Shown: one piece after another, positions 1-8,273 of the stretch
Numbering within the stretch: the first letter of the stretch is position 1
Layout of the letters: every line of letters starts with the position of its first letter
NCBI RefSeq assembly: GCF_001428025.1
Contig: NZ_LMSC01000006.1
Coordinates: 351,174-415,173, forward strand
From: Phycicoccus sp. Soil748
Lineage (GTDB): Bacteria > Actinomycetota > Actinomycetes > Actinomycetales > Dermatophilaceae
DNA: 64,000 nt
Direction of reading: 5' to 3'
Translations under genes and position numbers: made by a program
The notes under the pieces: generated by a model
What the model saw: the letters and a program-made list of their open reading frames with translations, nothing else
What the model was told of the DNA's origin: nothing
Database searches by the model: none

Positions 1-57
1 AAGCGCGCTACCAAGCTGCGCCACACCCCGTGGCAGTCACTGCCGGACCGGCGCTGA
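1..57 (+). CDS. possible 3' end of an unidentified gene (partial)
   Basis: From base 1 one frame stays open for 18 codons and ends at TGA 55-57. It reads a basic tail ending in LPDRR, and 16 of 18 third positions are G or C, as expected of coding DNA here. The 5' part lies outside the window, so no function can be given. It could equally be chance. Bases 58-180 show no gene. Confidence 0.3.
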   Translation, partial: KRATKLRHTPWQSLPDRR

Positions 58-180
58 CGAGGTCAGGCGCCAGTGTGGGCAGCGACAAGGAATGCTAGCC
101 CACCCCCCACCGTGCCTCCCAATCGGCCCCGACCGGTCTGGTTGGGGAGGCGCCTACGCAGTCCGGCCGCGAGCGCCGGC

Positions 181-1119
181 CTACCGCGGCAGCAGCGTGA
201 GCAGGGTGGCCTCGGGTCGGCAGGCGAAGCGCACCGGCGCGTACGGCGAGGTGCCGAGCCCCGCCGACACGTGCAGCCACGCGGCGTCGTGCGGGGCCCG
301 GGACGACGGCGTCGAGCCGGCGCCCGGCCACCACCGGGACAGCCCCTTGGCGCGGTTGGTGGGCAGGTCGCAGTTGGTCACCAGGGCGCCGTACACCGGC
401 AGCGCGAGCTGCCCCCCGTGCGTGTGCCCGGCGATGAGCAGCCGCGCACCGTCGGCGGCCATGGGGTCCAGGACCCGCTGGTACGGCGCGTGCGTCACGC
501 CGATCGTGAGCGCGGCCGAGGTCGACGCCGGCGCCGCCACGGAGGAGTAGCGGTCGAGCTGGATGTGGGCGTCGTCGGTGCCGACCAGCTCCAGGTCCAG
601 CCCGCCGACGTGCAGGTTGGTGCGCACGTTGTCCAGGTCGGTCCAGCCGCCGGCGACCATGCCGGCGCGCAGGTCGTCGACGGGCAGCAGCGTGCGACCG
701 GGAGGCGCCTGCGCGTGCCGACGGGTGAGGTAGCGGGCCGGGTTCTTCGGCACGGGCGCGTAGTAGTCGTTGGACCCCATGACGAACACGCCGGGCACCT
801 CGAGCAGCGGCTCCATGGCGCGCAGGGCGCCGGGGACGCTGTCGACCGAGGCGAGGTTGTCGCCGGTGTTGACGACGAGGTCGGGCGCCAGGGCCGCGAG
901 CCCGCGCACCCACTCGACCTTTCGCTGCTGCGCCGGCATGAGGTGCAGGTCGGAGACCTGCAGGACCCGCAACGGGCGGGCGCCCCGGGGCAGCACCGGG
1001 ACGGTGAACCTGCGCAGGGTGTACCAGTTGCGCTCGACGAGGCCGGCCCACCCGAGCCCGGCCGCACCCAGCGCGGCCACGCCGCCCACCGTCCGCAGAA
1101 GTGTCCTCACCGGCCCCAT
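181..1119 (-). CDS. membrane-anchored metallophosphoesterase (Rv3683-like)
   Basis: A 312-residue calcineurin-like metallophosphoesterase. A short hydrophobic N-terminus (about residues 5-24) probably anchors it, so it would act on phosphoesters at the membrane; the substrate is unknown. Metal-binding motifs appear in order: SDLH near residue 52, NTGDN near 81, GSND near 104 and GHTHGG near 231. I chose the ATG at 1119 because the open frame beyond it reads backwards through yqeY on the other strand. The gene lies downstream of a PonA2-like PBP, as Rv3683 does beside ponA2 in M. tuberculosis, but here yqeY is inserted between them and the genes are not co-transcribed. That context hints at a cell-envelope role (inference). 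Confidence 0.9.
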   Translation of the reverse strand: MGPVRTLLRTVGGVAALGAAGLGWAGLVERNWYTLRRFTVPVLPRGARPLRVLQVSDLHLMPAQQRKVEWVRGLAALAPDLVVNTGDNLASVDSVPGALRAMEPLLEVPGVFVMGSNDYYAPVPKNPARYLTRRHAQAPPGRTLLPVDDLRAGMVAGGWTDLDNVRTNLHVGGLDLELVGTDDAHIQLDRYSSVAAPASTSAALTIGVTHAPYQRVLDPMAADGARLLIAGHTHGGQLALPVYGALVTNCDLPTNRAKGLSRWWPGAGSTPSSRAPHDAAWLHVSAGLGTSPYAPVRFACRPEATLLTLLPR

Positions 1120-1185
1120 CCTCGCAAACCGGTGCCCGGGACCAGTCGGTTGGGGCGCGTGCACCTCGCCTGCGAGACTGGGCCC

Positions 1186-1650
1186 ATGACCGAGCAGAGC
1201 CTCAAGGCCACCGTCCAGCGCGACCTCACCGACGCCATGCGCGCGCGCGACCAGGTGCGCTCCGGCACGCTGCGCATGGTCCTGACCGCCATCACCACCG
1301 AGGAGGTCGCCGGCACCGAGTCCCGTGAGCTCACCGACGACGAGGTCCTCAAGGTGCTCGCGAAGGAGGCCAAGAAGCGCAAGGAGGCGTCGGCTGCCTA
1401 CACCGGCGCCGGCCGGCCGGAGCTCGCGGCCACCGAGGACGCCGAGCTCGCGATCCTCGAGGCCTACCTGCCCGCCCAGCTCTCGGACGACGAGCTCGCG
1501 GCCATCGTCGCCGCCGCCATCGAGCAGACCGGCGCGACCGGTGTGCAGCAGATGGGCCAGGTCATGAAGGCCGCCTCCCCGGTCGTGGCCGGTCGCGCGG
1601 ACGGCGGCCGGGTCGCGGCCGTCGTCAAGGCGGCGCTCGCCGCCCGCTGA
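1186..1650 (+). CDS. GatB/YqeY domain protein
   Basis: A 154-residue protein matching the YqeY family along its length. YqeY resembles the tail domain of the GatB amidotransferase subunit, which contacts tRNA; the cellular role of the free-standing protein is not settled. Features include the N-terminal helix with RSGTLRMVL, the lysine-rich helix KEAKKRKEA, the EAYLPAQLSDDEL stretch and the C-terminal GRADGGRVAAVVKAAL. The ATG at 1186 follows a GAGACT hexamer by exactly 6 bases, so the mRNA is probably leaderless. It stands alone, divergent from the metallophosphoesterase (66 bp between starts) and convergent with the PBP gene, with a shared terminator between. Confidence 0.93.
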   Translation: MTEQSLKATVQRDLTDAMRARDQVRSGTLRMVLTAITTEEVAGTESRELTDDEVLKVLAKEAKKRKEASAAYTGAGRPELAATEDAELAILEAYLPAQLSDDELAAIVAAAIEQTGATGVQQMGQVMKAASPVVAGRADGGRVAAVVKAALAAR

Positions 1651-1668
1651 CCGCGGCGCCGCACCGAC

Positions 1669-1706
1669 GACGAAGGCCCCCACCGCGCGCGGTGGGGGCC
1701 TTCGTC
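1669..1706. terminator. bidirectional intrinsic terminator
   Basis: A perfect 18-bp inverted repeat (1669-1686 with 1689-1706) with a minimal loop lies between the convergent yqeY and PBP genes. It has no U-tract but is a very stable hairpin, the usual form in high-GC actinobacteria. Confidence 0.85.
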
Positions 1707-1717
1707 TCGCCTGACGC

Positions 1718-4174
1718 CTACTTCTTCGGCGGCGGCGGCTTCTTCGTCTTTGTCGGCTTCGGGGTCGTCGCCGTCGGCTTGGGAGTGCTCGTCGGCTTCG
1801 GCGTGGACTTCGGCGGCGGCGGGGGGACGTAGCCCGTCGAGGTGTAGAGGCTCACCGTCGAACCGCGCATGGCCGTGCCGCTCGGGTCGGTGTAGACCAC
1901 GATGCCGCGGGAGTAGCCGCTGTTGGTGCTGCCGGCGACCTGGGCGTTGAACCCGGCCTCCTTGAGGCGGGCCGTGGCCTCCTCGACGGTCATGCCGCCG
2001 ACGAAGGGGACCGCGACCCTGTCGCCGTTGAGGATCTTGTCGCTCGGGGTGTCGAAGTCACGGATCGGCAGCCCCTGCGACGCGGCTTCCGTGAGGTCCT
2101 TCCAGATCGGCGCGGCGATGTCACCACCGAAGACGCCGGAGTAGGACTGGCCGGCGAGCGTGATGTGGCGCATCCCCTGCTGGGAGTACGGCGTGCCGAC
2201 CCATACGGCCGTGGCGCGCTGGGCGGTGTAGCCGACGAACCAGGACTCGACGTGGTCGTCAGTCGTGCCGGTCTTGCCGGCCGCAGGACGGGCGCCGAGC
2301 TTGGCCCGCACGCCGGTGCCGTTCTTGATGACGCCGGTGAGCAGCTCGGTCGCGCCCTTGGCCACGTCGGGGTCGATGACCTGCTTGCAGGTGGGGGTGC
2401 CGATCTTGAGCGGCTTCTTGTCGGCCGTCGTGATCGACAGGATCGGGTTCGGGGGGCAGTACTTGCCGTTGTTGGCGAGCGTCGCGTACGAGGACGCGAG
2501 CGTCAGGGGGGTGACCACCCCGGTGCCGAGCACCGCGGAGGGGTTGCAGCCGATCTTGCTGCCGTCGCCCTGGAGCAGGTGCATCTTGGTCATGGTGTCG
2601 CGGACCTTGGTGGTGCCCAGCTTCATGGACAGCGACGCGAACGCGGTGTTGATGGAGTCGGCCGTGGCCTTCTTCAGTGGGATCGGCTTGCCGCCGACGG
2701 CGTAGTCGTTGTGGACCGACCAGCCCTTCGGGTCACCGCAGGGCCCCTGTTCCTGGTACGAGTAGTACGCAGGCTTGGTCGGGCTGGCGAACTTCGAGGG
2801 CACCGTGCCGCTGACGGGGGTGCCGGTCTCCAGCGCCCGCACGATCGCGAACATCTTGGCCGTCGAGCCGAACTGGAACCCGGTCGTGCCCTGGTACTTG
2901 GTGTCGACGTTCCAGTTGACCTGGGTGTACCCGTAGGAGCTCTGCTCCTTCTTGGTGGTCGGGTACTTGCTGTTCTGCACCATGGCGAGGACACGGCCCG
3001 TGCTCGGCTCGACGATGGAGGCGGCGCTGCCGACCATCTGCGACAGGCCGAGCTTGGTCTTGTCTGCCGCGTCCCTCGGCAGGGCGTGGTTGGCGAACGG
3101 CACCTTCTTGAGGACGTCCTGCCGTGCCTGCGCCTGCACGGTGGCGTCGAGGGTCGTCTGGATGGTCAGGCCGCCCCCGGTGAGGTTCTTGATCCGCTCG
3201 GGCGTGGACTTCCCGAGGGCGTCGAGGCCGTGGTTGCTGGTGTCCTTGAGGTACTCCATGACGTAGTTGCAGAAGTACGGCTCGCTCGAGGCCATGCAGT
3301 TGCTGACCGGGTTCTTGACCTTGAGCATCTTCTTGACCGGGACGGCCTTCGCGGTCTTCCACTGCTTGTCGGTGACGATGCCCAGGTCGTGCATGCGGTC
3401 GAGCACGACGTTGCGGCGCGCCTGCGCCCGCTCGGGGAAGTGGATCGGGTCGGTGCGGCTGGGGTTCTGGACGAGGCCGGCGAGCAGGGCCGCCTGCGAC
3501 AGGTTGAGCTTCGCGGACGGGATGCTGAAGTAGTGCTGCGACGCGGCCTCGACGCCGTACGCCAGGTCGCCGTAGTAGGCGAGGTTCATGTAGCCCTGCA
3601 GGATCTGGTCCTTGGTCATCTCCTTCTCGAGGGTGACCGCGTACTTGATCTCCTGGATCTTGCGGGCGGCGCTGACGCGGACGGCAGCCTTGGCCGCCTC
3701 CTCGTCGTTGTTGCGCAGCGCGTTCTCCTGCAGTGTGAGCTTGACGAACTGCTGCGTCAGCGTCGAGGCGCCCTGGGTGTCGCCGCCCTGGGCGTTGGAC
3801 ACGGCCGCGCGCAGGATGCCGCGGGGGTCGACGCCGCCGTGCTCGTAGAAGCGGCTGTCCTCGATGGCCACCTGCGCCTTGCGCATGATGGGCGCGACGT
3901 CCTTGAGGTTGACGATGATGCGGTTCTCCTGCTGAGGCGTCGCCAGCACGTTGCCCTTGGCGTCGACGATCCGCGACTGCTGGGACAGCGCCGAGGCGGT
4001 GAACTCGCCCGGGAGGTCGTCGAACATCTTCACCCCGGAGGTGGCAGCGCTGCCCGCCGCACCCACTGCGGGGATGAGCAGGCCGGCTGCCAGCAGGCCC
4101 ATGACCATCGCCGAGGCGACGAAGGCTCCGAGCAGGCTGACGACATTGCCGAGGTTGGTGGCGCGTCCAGACAT
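1718..4174 (-). CDS. bifunctional class A penicillin-binding protein with PASTA domain (PonA2-like)
   Basis: An 818-residue class A PBP that polymerises lipid II and cross-links peptidoglycan at the outer face of the membrane. Domains in order: membrane anchor about 11-38; GT51 glycosyltransferase about 70-250 with EDSRFYEHGG (105-114), GASTLTQQF (135-143) and RKIQE (171-175); transpeptidase about 380-690 with S437-TAK, S507-I-N509 and K634-TGT; one PASTA domain about 718-782; and a Pro/Lys/Thr-rich tail. All catalytic motifs are intact. The length fits PonA2 of M. tuberculosis (about 810), and as there a whiB4-like gene is divergent. The start at 4174 precedes the anchor directly. The name PonA2 rests on domain order and neighbourhood. 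Confidence 0.95.
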   Translation of the reverse strand: MSGRATNLGNVVSLLGAFVASAMVMGLLAAGLLIPAVGAAGSAATSGVKMFDDLPGEFTASALSQQSRIVDAKGNVLATPQQENRIIVNLKDVAPIMRKAQVAIEDSRFYEHGGVDPRGILRAAVSNAQGGDTQGASTLTQQFVKLTLQENALRNNDEEAAKAAVRVSAARKIQEIKYAVTLEKEMTKDQILQGYMNLAYYGDLAYGVEAASQHYFSIPSAKLNLSQAALLAGLVQNPSRTDPIHFPERAQARRNVVLDRMHDLGIVTDKQWKTAKAVPVKKMLKVKNPVSNCMASSEPYFCNYVMEYLKDTSNHGLDALGKSTPERIKNLTGGGLTIQTTLDATVQAQARQDVLKKVPFANHALPRDAADKTKLGLSQMVGSAASIVEPSTGRVLAMVQNSKYPTTKKEQSSYGYTQVNWNVDTKYQGTTGFQFGSTAKMFAIVRALETGTPVSGTVPSKFASPTKPAYYSYQEQGPCGDPKGWSVHNDYAVGGKPIPLKKATADSINTAFASLSMKLGTTKVRDTMTKMHLLQGDGSKIGCNPSAVLGTGVVTPLTLASSYATLANNGKYCPPNPILSITTADKKPLKIGTPTCKQVIDPDVAKGATELLTGVIKNGTGVRAKLGARPAAGKTGTTDDHVESWFVGYTAQRATAVWVGTPYSQQGMRHITLAGQSYSGVFGGDIAAPIWKDLTEAASQGLPIRDFDTPSDKILNGDRVAVPFVGGMTVEEATARLKEAGFNAQVAGSTNSGYSRGIVVYTDPSGTAMRGSTVSLYTSTGYVPPPPPKSTPKPTSTPKPTATTPKPTKTKKPPPPKK

Positions 4175-4542
4175 GCCGACAGGGTAACTGCCGAAGGTGA
4201 GCAGACCGGCCGTGCGCGCCCGGGGAGGTGCGGCGCCGTGTCGGGCACGTGCAGCCTGGACGGCGCCGACCGGTGGTGCGGTGGGTGGTCCAGAGGGTGG
4301 TCCCAGAGTGGTCCGAGGGTGGTCCGGTTGGGCCGTCTGGCGGGTCCTTTCGGACCCCTCGGGACCTGGTCATCGGGGTCCACCGGACATGGCTAGGAAT
4401 GACTAGTCCCTTCGGACATCGCAGAACTACACGAATGGGCCATGTCGTTGCAGTGCCAACCCTTCCTATGGTTTCAGCACATCGAGACGGACATAAGGCG
4501 CACGCACATGCACCTTGAACAGCAGCATCTGGAGGCACTGGG
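4175..4542. promoter_or_regulatory. 368-bp divergent intergenic region between pbp and whiB4-like gene
   Basis: No gene is seen. It must hold promoters for both divergent genes. Visible elements are four GTGGTCC copies 11-12 bp apart (4285-4325), a short hairpin GGGTCC/GGACCC (4342-4357), and the palindrome GACTAGTC (4401-4408). A good ribosome site GGAGG (4531-4535) lies 7 bases before the whiB start. No convincing -35/-10 pair could be fixed by eye. Confidence 0.6.
4285..4325 (+). repeat. four phased GTGGTCC repeats
   Basis: GTGGTCC occurs at 4285-4291, 4297-4303, 4308-4314 and 4319-4325. The 11-12 bp spacing puts every copy on about the same face of the helix, as for a multi-subunit regulator site. 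The binding protein is unknown. Confidence 0.7.
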
Positions 4543-4875
4543 ATGACGATCGCACCGGCCCGACCCACCCGACAGGGTGCTGCGAACGGCTGGGTCGAGG
4601 ACTGGGCCCCTCTGGGCTCCTGCTCCACCGCCGACCCCGACGCCCTCTTCGTCCAGGGCGCGGCCCAGCAGACTGCCAAGGTCGTCTGCCAGCGGTGCCC
4701 CGTGATCGCCGAGTGCCTGGCGGACGCCCTCGACAACCGCACCGAGTTCGGCGTGTGGGGCGGGATGACCGAGCGTGAGCGCCGGGCCCTGCTCAAGCGC
4801 CGCCCCAACATCACCTCGTGGGCCAACCTCTTCGCAGCCGCGCGCGGCCAGTCCCGCGACGAGCAGAGCGCCTGA
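4543..4875 (+). CDS. WhiB-family iron-sulfur transcription regulator (WhiB4-like)
   Basis: A 110-residue Wbl protein. Four cysteines, C27, C49, C52 and C58, have the family spacing C-X2-C-X5-C for a [4Fe-4S] cluster. They are followed by the G(V/I)WGG turn (70-74) and a basic tail (RRALLKRR) that contacts DNA. Such proteins sense redox or NO and act with sigma factor. The ATG at 4543 has GGAGG 7 bases upstream. Flanking by a PonA2-like PBP and the Get3/ArsA pair matches whiB4 (Rv3681c) in M. tuberculosis, which tunes redox and beta-lactam responses there. The WhiB4 assignment rests mainly on that synteny. Confidence 0.92.
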   Translation: MTIAPARPTRQGAANGWVEDWAPLGSCSTADPDALFVQGAAQQTAKVVCQRCPVIAECLADALDNRTEFGVWGGMTERERRALLKRRPNITSWANLFAAARGQSRDEQSA

Positions 4876-5007
4876 GCGCGCCGCTCTCCACCAGCCACCC
4901 GGGCCGGTCACCTCTTCGGGAGGAGGCCGGTCTGAGGTCTTTCCGGGGCAGGTCCGGGGCGGGCACGTCAGCCGTGGGCGCCCGGTCGGGGGGTGGGTCA
5001 CCGACCG

Positions 5008-5066
5008 GGGCGGTCAGTAGGCGGGCGGTCAGCGACCGGGCGGTCAGCGACCGGGCGGTCAGCCGC
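5008..5066. repeat. 15-bp tandem array overlapping the end of the Get3-like gene
   Basis: GGGCGGTCAG recurs at 5008, 5023, 5038 and 5053, with a period of exactly 15 bp. The last copy contains the stop codon of the minus-strand ATPase gene. Read on the minus strand, each unit carries TGA in the same frame, so four in-frame stops follow one another. The rest of the gap 4876-5058 shows nothing recognisable. Confidence 0.8.
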
Positions 5067-6240
5067 CGGTCAGCGCGGTGGCGACCTCGCGCAGCCCCTC
5101 GAGGTCGTGGATGTCCTGGGCCGCGGCCGGCACCTCCACGAGGGGTATGCCGGGGTGCCCGGCCGTGAAGCGGGCCACCTGCCGCTGCTGGCGGTCGGCC
5201 GTCTCCGCGAGGGTGGCATGGAGGCGCAGCAGCCCCTCCGTGGTGGCGGTCGTCGAGGTGGTCGTGCCCGCGTCGCTGTCGGCGAGCTGCTCGGCGGCGG
5301 CCAGCGCCCGTGACGCACTGAGCGACGGGGCGGCGACGCGCTGGACGCGGTTGACGACCAGGCCCGCGAGCGGCATCCCCTCCTCGTCGAGGCGACCGGC
5401 GAAGTACGACGCCTCGCGCAGGGCGTCGCGCTCGGGGGTGGCGACGACGACGAACGCCGTCTCGGCCGCCTTGAGCAGGGCGTAGGTCTGGTCGGCCCGC
5501 TCGCGGAACCCGCCGAACATGGTGTCGAGGGCCGCGACGAACGTCTGCACGTCCTGCAGCAGCTGCCCACCGAGCAGCCTCGACATCGTGCTCGTGGCCA
5601 CCTGCACCCCCACGCTGAACACCTTGAGCCCGGCCCGGCCGCCGGCCTTGGCCGGGGCCGTCAGCAGCCGGATGAAGCGGCCGTCGAGGAAGGACCCGAG
5701 CCGCTTCGGGGCGTCGAGGAAGTCCAGCGCCGAGCGGGACGGCGGGGTGTCGACGACCACGAGGTCCCACCGGCCGGTGCGGTCGGCCTCGGCCCGCAGC
5801 TGCCCCAGCTTCTCCATGGCCATGTACTCCTGCGTGCCCGCGAAGGAGCTGGAGACCGCCTGGTAGAAGGGGTTGGCGAGGATCTGGGCCGCCTTGTCCG
5901 GGGCGGCGTGCTGCTCCACCACCTCGTCGAAGGTGCGTTTCATGTCGAGCATCATGGCGTCGAGCGAGCCGCCCTCGGCGCCCGCGCCGGCGACCGGCCG
6001 GGGGGTGTTGTCGAGCTCGGTGAGGCCGAGCGACTGGGCCAGCCGCCGGGCCGGGTCGATGGTGAGCACGACGACCTTGCGCCCGTGCTCGGCGGCCCAG
6101 AGGCCGAGGGCTGCCGCGGTGGTCGTCTTGCCGACGCCCCCGGCGCCGCAGCAGACGACGATCCTGACCTGCTGGTCGGCCAGCAGGTCGCCGAGGTCGA
6201 GGCCCGGCGCAGTGGCGGGGGCGGTGCGGCGGGCGGGCAT
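5059..6240 (-). CDS. ArsA/Get3-family ATPase, second of pair (Rv3680-like)
   Basis: A 393-residue SIMIBI-class ATPase of the ArsA/Get3/MinD group. The deviant Walker A reads CGAGGVGKTTTAAALG (about residues 30-45), followed by LTIDPARRLAQSLG (switch I-like) and VVVDTPPSRSALDFL (switch II-like). These proteins dimerise and couple ATP hydrolysis to handling of membrane-protein tails or metals; the bacterial client is not established here. Its ATG (6240) shares one base with the stop of the upstream partner gene (TGATG), so translation is probably coupled. The two proteins likely form one complex, as reported for Rv3679/Rv3680 (BagA/BagB). A 15-bp repeat array begins in its stop codon. Confidence 0.92.
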   Translation of the reverse strand: MPARRTAPATAPGLDLGDLLADQQVRIVVCCGAGGVGKTTTAAALGLWAAEHGRKVVVLTIDPARRLAQSLGLTELDNTPRPVAGAGAEGGSLDAMMLDMKRTFDEVVEQHAAPDKAAQILANPFYQAVSSSFAGTQEYMAMEKLGQLRAEADRTGRWDLVVVDTPPSRSALDFLDAPKRLGSFLDGRFIRLLTAPAKAGGRAGLKVFSVGVQVATSTMSRLLGGQLLQDVQTFVAALDTMFGGFRERADQTYALLKAAETAFVVVATPERDALREASYFAGRLDEEGMPLAGLVVNRVQRVAAPSLSASRALAAAEQLADSDAGTTTSTTATTEGLLRLHATLAETADRQQRQVARFTAGHPGIPLVEVPAAAQDIHDLEGLREVATALTGG

Positions 6241-7295
6241 CAGATCATCCCCTGCTCGGCGACGGCGTCCGCGAGCACGGAGATGCCGCCGCCCTCGGTG
6301 CCCTCGGGCAGCAACGGCAGCCGTACGGTGAGGCGCCCCTCCTGCGCGAGGATCGCGTCCTGCTCCCGCTCCAGGGCGAGGCGGTCGGCGTGCTCGGCGG
6401 CATCGGCGAGCAGTCCGCCGACCACGGTCGCGGTGGCCCGGACGCGCACCGAGGACAGGTCGGCGGTGACGCGCTCGGCGAGGGAGCCGGTGCGTCCGGC
6501 ACGGACGGCCGCGAGGTCGCGGTCGGACAGCAGCGGGTCGCGCAGCTGGTTCACCACGATCGCGCCCAGCGGGAGGTCGGCGGCGCGGAGCTCGGCGAGC
6601 GCGTCGACGGTCTCCTGCACCGGCATCTCCTCGAGCAGCGTGACGACGTGCACGGCCGTGGTGTGGCTGCGGACCATGCGGGTGATCGACTCGGCCTGGG
6701 AGTGGATCGGACCGACCCGGGCGACGTCGGCGACCTCGGCGTTGACGTTGAGGAAGCGGACGACGCGGCCCGTCGGCGGCGCGTCGAGGACGACGGCGTC
6801 GTAGGCGAGCCCCCCGCCTCGGCCGCGCCGGCCGGCGGCCTCGTACACCTTCCCGATGAGCAGCACGTCCCGCAGGCCGGGGGCGATCGTCGTCGCGAAG
6901 TCGACCGCCCCGAACTTGTCGAGCAGCCCCATGGCGCGGCCGACCTTGTAGAACTTCTGGAGGTACTCGCCGAGCGACTGCTTGGCGTCGACCGAGATGG
7001 CCCACAGCTCGCCGCCGCTGCGGTCGTGCACGATGCGGGTCTCGGTGTGGCCGAGCGGCGGCACGTCGAACGTCTGCGAGATGCCCTGGCGCCCCTCCAC
7101 CTCGACGAGCAGCACCCGTTTGCCCTGGCGGCTCAGGCCGAGCGCGAGGGCGGCGGACACCGTCGTCTTGCCGGTGCCGCCCTTGCCCGTGACGACGTGC
7201 AGGCGGACCTTGGACGGGTCGTGCCCCGCCCGGTCCTCGGAGCCTGCGCGGGCCGCCGCCGCACCGCGCACGGGTCGGTCCACGGGCGCAGGCAT
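6240..7295 (-). CDS. ArsA/Get3-family ATPase, first of pair (Rv3679-like)
   Basis: A 351-residue partner ATPase. A roughly 30-residue variable N-terminus precedes the Walker A GKGGTGKTTVSAALALG (about 38-54). Then follow LLVEVEGRQGISQTFDVPP and VVLDAPPTGRVVRFLNV, the switch regions of the family. It is the promoter-proximal gene of the pair. On the minus strand TAGGCT (7308-7303) lies 7 bases before the ATG, so the transcript is probably leaderless; that hexamer overlaps the stop codon of the next gene upstream. Length and order match Rv3679 of M. tuberculosis. Residues for metal binding as in ArsA are not evident, so arsenite export is unlikely. Confidence 0.92.
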   Translation of the reverse strand: MPAPVDRPVRGAAAARAGSEDRAGHDPSKVRLHVVTGKGGTGKTTVSAALALGLSRQGKRVLLVEVEGRQGISQTFDVPPLGHTETRIVHDRSGGELWAISVDAKQSLGEYLQKFYKVGRAMGLLDKFGAVDFATTIAPGLRDVLLIGKVYEAAGRRGRGGGLAYDAVVLDAPPTGRVVRFLNVNAEVADVARVGPIHSQAESITRMVRSHTTAVHVVTLLEEMPVQETVDALAELRAADLPLGAIVVNQLRDPLLSDRDLAAVRAGRTGSLAERVTADLSSVRVRATATVVGGLLADAAEHADRLALEREQDAILAQEGRLTVRLPLLPEGTEGGGISVLADAVAEQGMI

Positions 7296-7305
7296 GGGGC
7301 CCAGC

Positions 7306-8079
7306 CTAGGAGGCGAGCAGGTCCACGGCCGCGGCGACCTCGGCGAACGCCGGGTGCTCCGGGTCGATCAGCCCGTAGTGGCCGCCGGTCTCCACCGGCA
7401 TGAGGCGCACGGAGGGCCCGCGGTGCTGCGCGGCATACCGGGTGGTCAGGTCGAACGGCACCACCTCGTCGTCCACGGCGTGCACGAGGATGACGGGCAC
7501 CGACGGCGAGAGCCGCGCCGGGTCGGCCTCGGCATAGGCCTCCGGCACCTGCGCGGGGGTGCCGCCCAGGAACGCCGGTATGGCGCCGCCGCCCACCCCG
7601 GAGGCCTCGCCGTGGGCGAGGTCCAGGACGCCCGCGAGGCTGACGACCCCGCGCAGGCCGTGGGCCCACGGCTGCGCCGCGGCCCACGCGACGAGCTGCC
7701 CGCCGGCGGAGTGGCCGACGAGGACGAGGGGGTGGGCGAGGTCGGGGTCGCGGCGGATGGCGCCGACGGCAGCGGCGAGGTCCTCCGCGGTGCCCGGCCA
7801 GCCCCCACCCGTCATCCCGGGCCGGCGGTACTCGACCACGGCCGTCGGGTGGCCGGCGTCGGCGAAGGCCTGCGCCTGGCGGCTGGCGTGGGCGCGGTCG
7901 TAGTCCAGGCGCCAGAAGCCGCCGTGCACGACGACGACGGTCAGGGCGCGGGTGACGCGCTCCGGGAGGCGCACGTCGTAGACCTGGACCTCGTGGTCGC
8001 CGTACGCGGTCGTGCGCGTCGGCGGGGCGGCCCGCTCGTCGAGCACCTGGATGGGGTCACGCCTGCCGACAGAGGCCAT
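7306..8079 (-). CDS. alpha/beta-hydrolase (esterase-like)
   Basis: A 257-residue single-domain alpha/beta-hydrolase without signal peptide, so cytosolic. The oxyanion motif VVHGGFWR (about 50-57) and nucleophile elbow GHSAGG (about 123-128) are clear. The acid and histidine are probably D in HAVDDEVVPF and H in ETGGHYGL near the C-terminus. HGGFW and GHSAGG resemble kynurenine formamidase and carboxylesterase-type members; the substrate cannot be named. The ATG at 8079 has CAGGAT 6 bases upstream, so it is probably leaderless. It is divergent from the small DUF4177 gene, with only 35 bp between the starts. Confidence 0.88.
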   Translation of the reverse strand: MASVGRRDPIQVLDERAAPPTRTTAYGDHEVQVYDVRLPERVTRALTVVVVHGGFWRLDYDRAHASRQAQAFADAGHPTAVVEYRRPGMTGGGWPGTAEDLAAAVGAIRRDPDLAHPLVLVGHSAGGQLVAWAAAQPWAHGLRGVVSLAGVLDLAHGEASGVGGGAIPAFLGGTPAQVPEAYAEADPARLSPSVPVILVHAVDDEVVPFDLTTRYAAQHRGPSVRLMPVETGGHYGLIDPEHPAFAEVAAAVDLLAS

Positions 8080-8085
8080 GCGCCC

Positions 8086-8108
8086 ATCCTGCCAGCGGTG
8101 GCTAGGCT
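8086..8108. promoter_or_regulatory. divergent leaderless promoters in a 35-bp gap
   Basis: TAGGCT at 8103-8108 (plus) lies 6 bases before the ATG at 8115. CAGGAT (minus strand, 8091-8086) lies 6 bases before the ATG at 8079. Both fit the leaderless -10 pattern seen repeatedly in this window. Confidence 0.6.
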
Positions 8109-8114
8109 GCGGGC

Positions 8115-8270
8115 ATGCAGAAATGGGAGTACGCGACCGTGCCGCTGATCGTCCACGCGACCAAGCAGATCCTCGACCAGTGGGGCGAGGACGGCTGGGA
8201 GCTCGTGCAGGTCCTGACCGGGCCCGACGGCAACGGCCTCGTGGCGTACCTGAAGCGGGAGAAGGCCTGA
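8115..8270 (+). CDS. small DUF4177-type protein
   Basis: A 51-residue protein beginning MQKWEYATVPL, with GWELVQVL in the middle and AYLKREK at the end. This is the compact DUF4177 fold, whose function is unknown. It starts 6 bases after TAGGCT, so the transcript is probably leaderless. The stop is 3 bases before the ridA start, and a similar tiny gene sits beside ridA in the mycobacterial counterpart of this region. It is the first gene of a likely operon with ridA, Nudix and MBL genes. Confidence 0.8.
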   Translation: MQKWEYATVPLIVHATKQILDQWGEDGWELVQVLTGPDGNGLVAYLKREKA

Positions 8271-8273
8271 CCA

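Noticed and set aside
58-180. tRNA or small RNA at the window start
   Set aside because: No cloverleaf or CCA-ended structure could be folded; the segment is simply GC-rich.
4342-4357. GGGTCC/GGACCC hairpin as a terminator
   Set aside because: It lies between divergent promoters, where no transcript is expected to end, and has only a 6-bp stem.
5059-7295. Arsenic efflux ATPase annotation for the ArsA-like pair
   Set aside because: No ArsB, ArsC or ArsR is adjacent, no arsenite-binding cysteines are evident, and synteny points to the Rv3679/Rv3680 pair.
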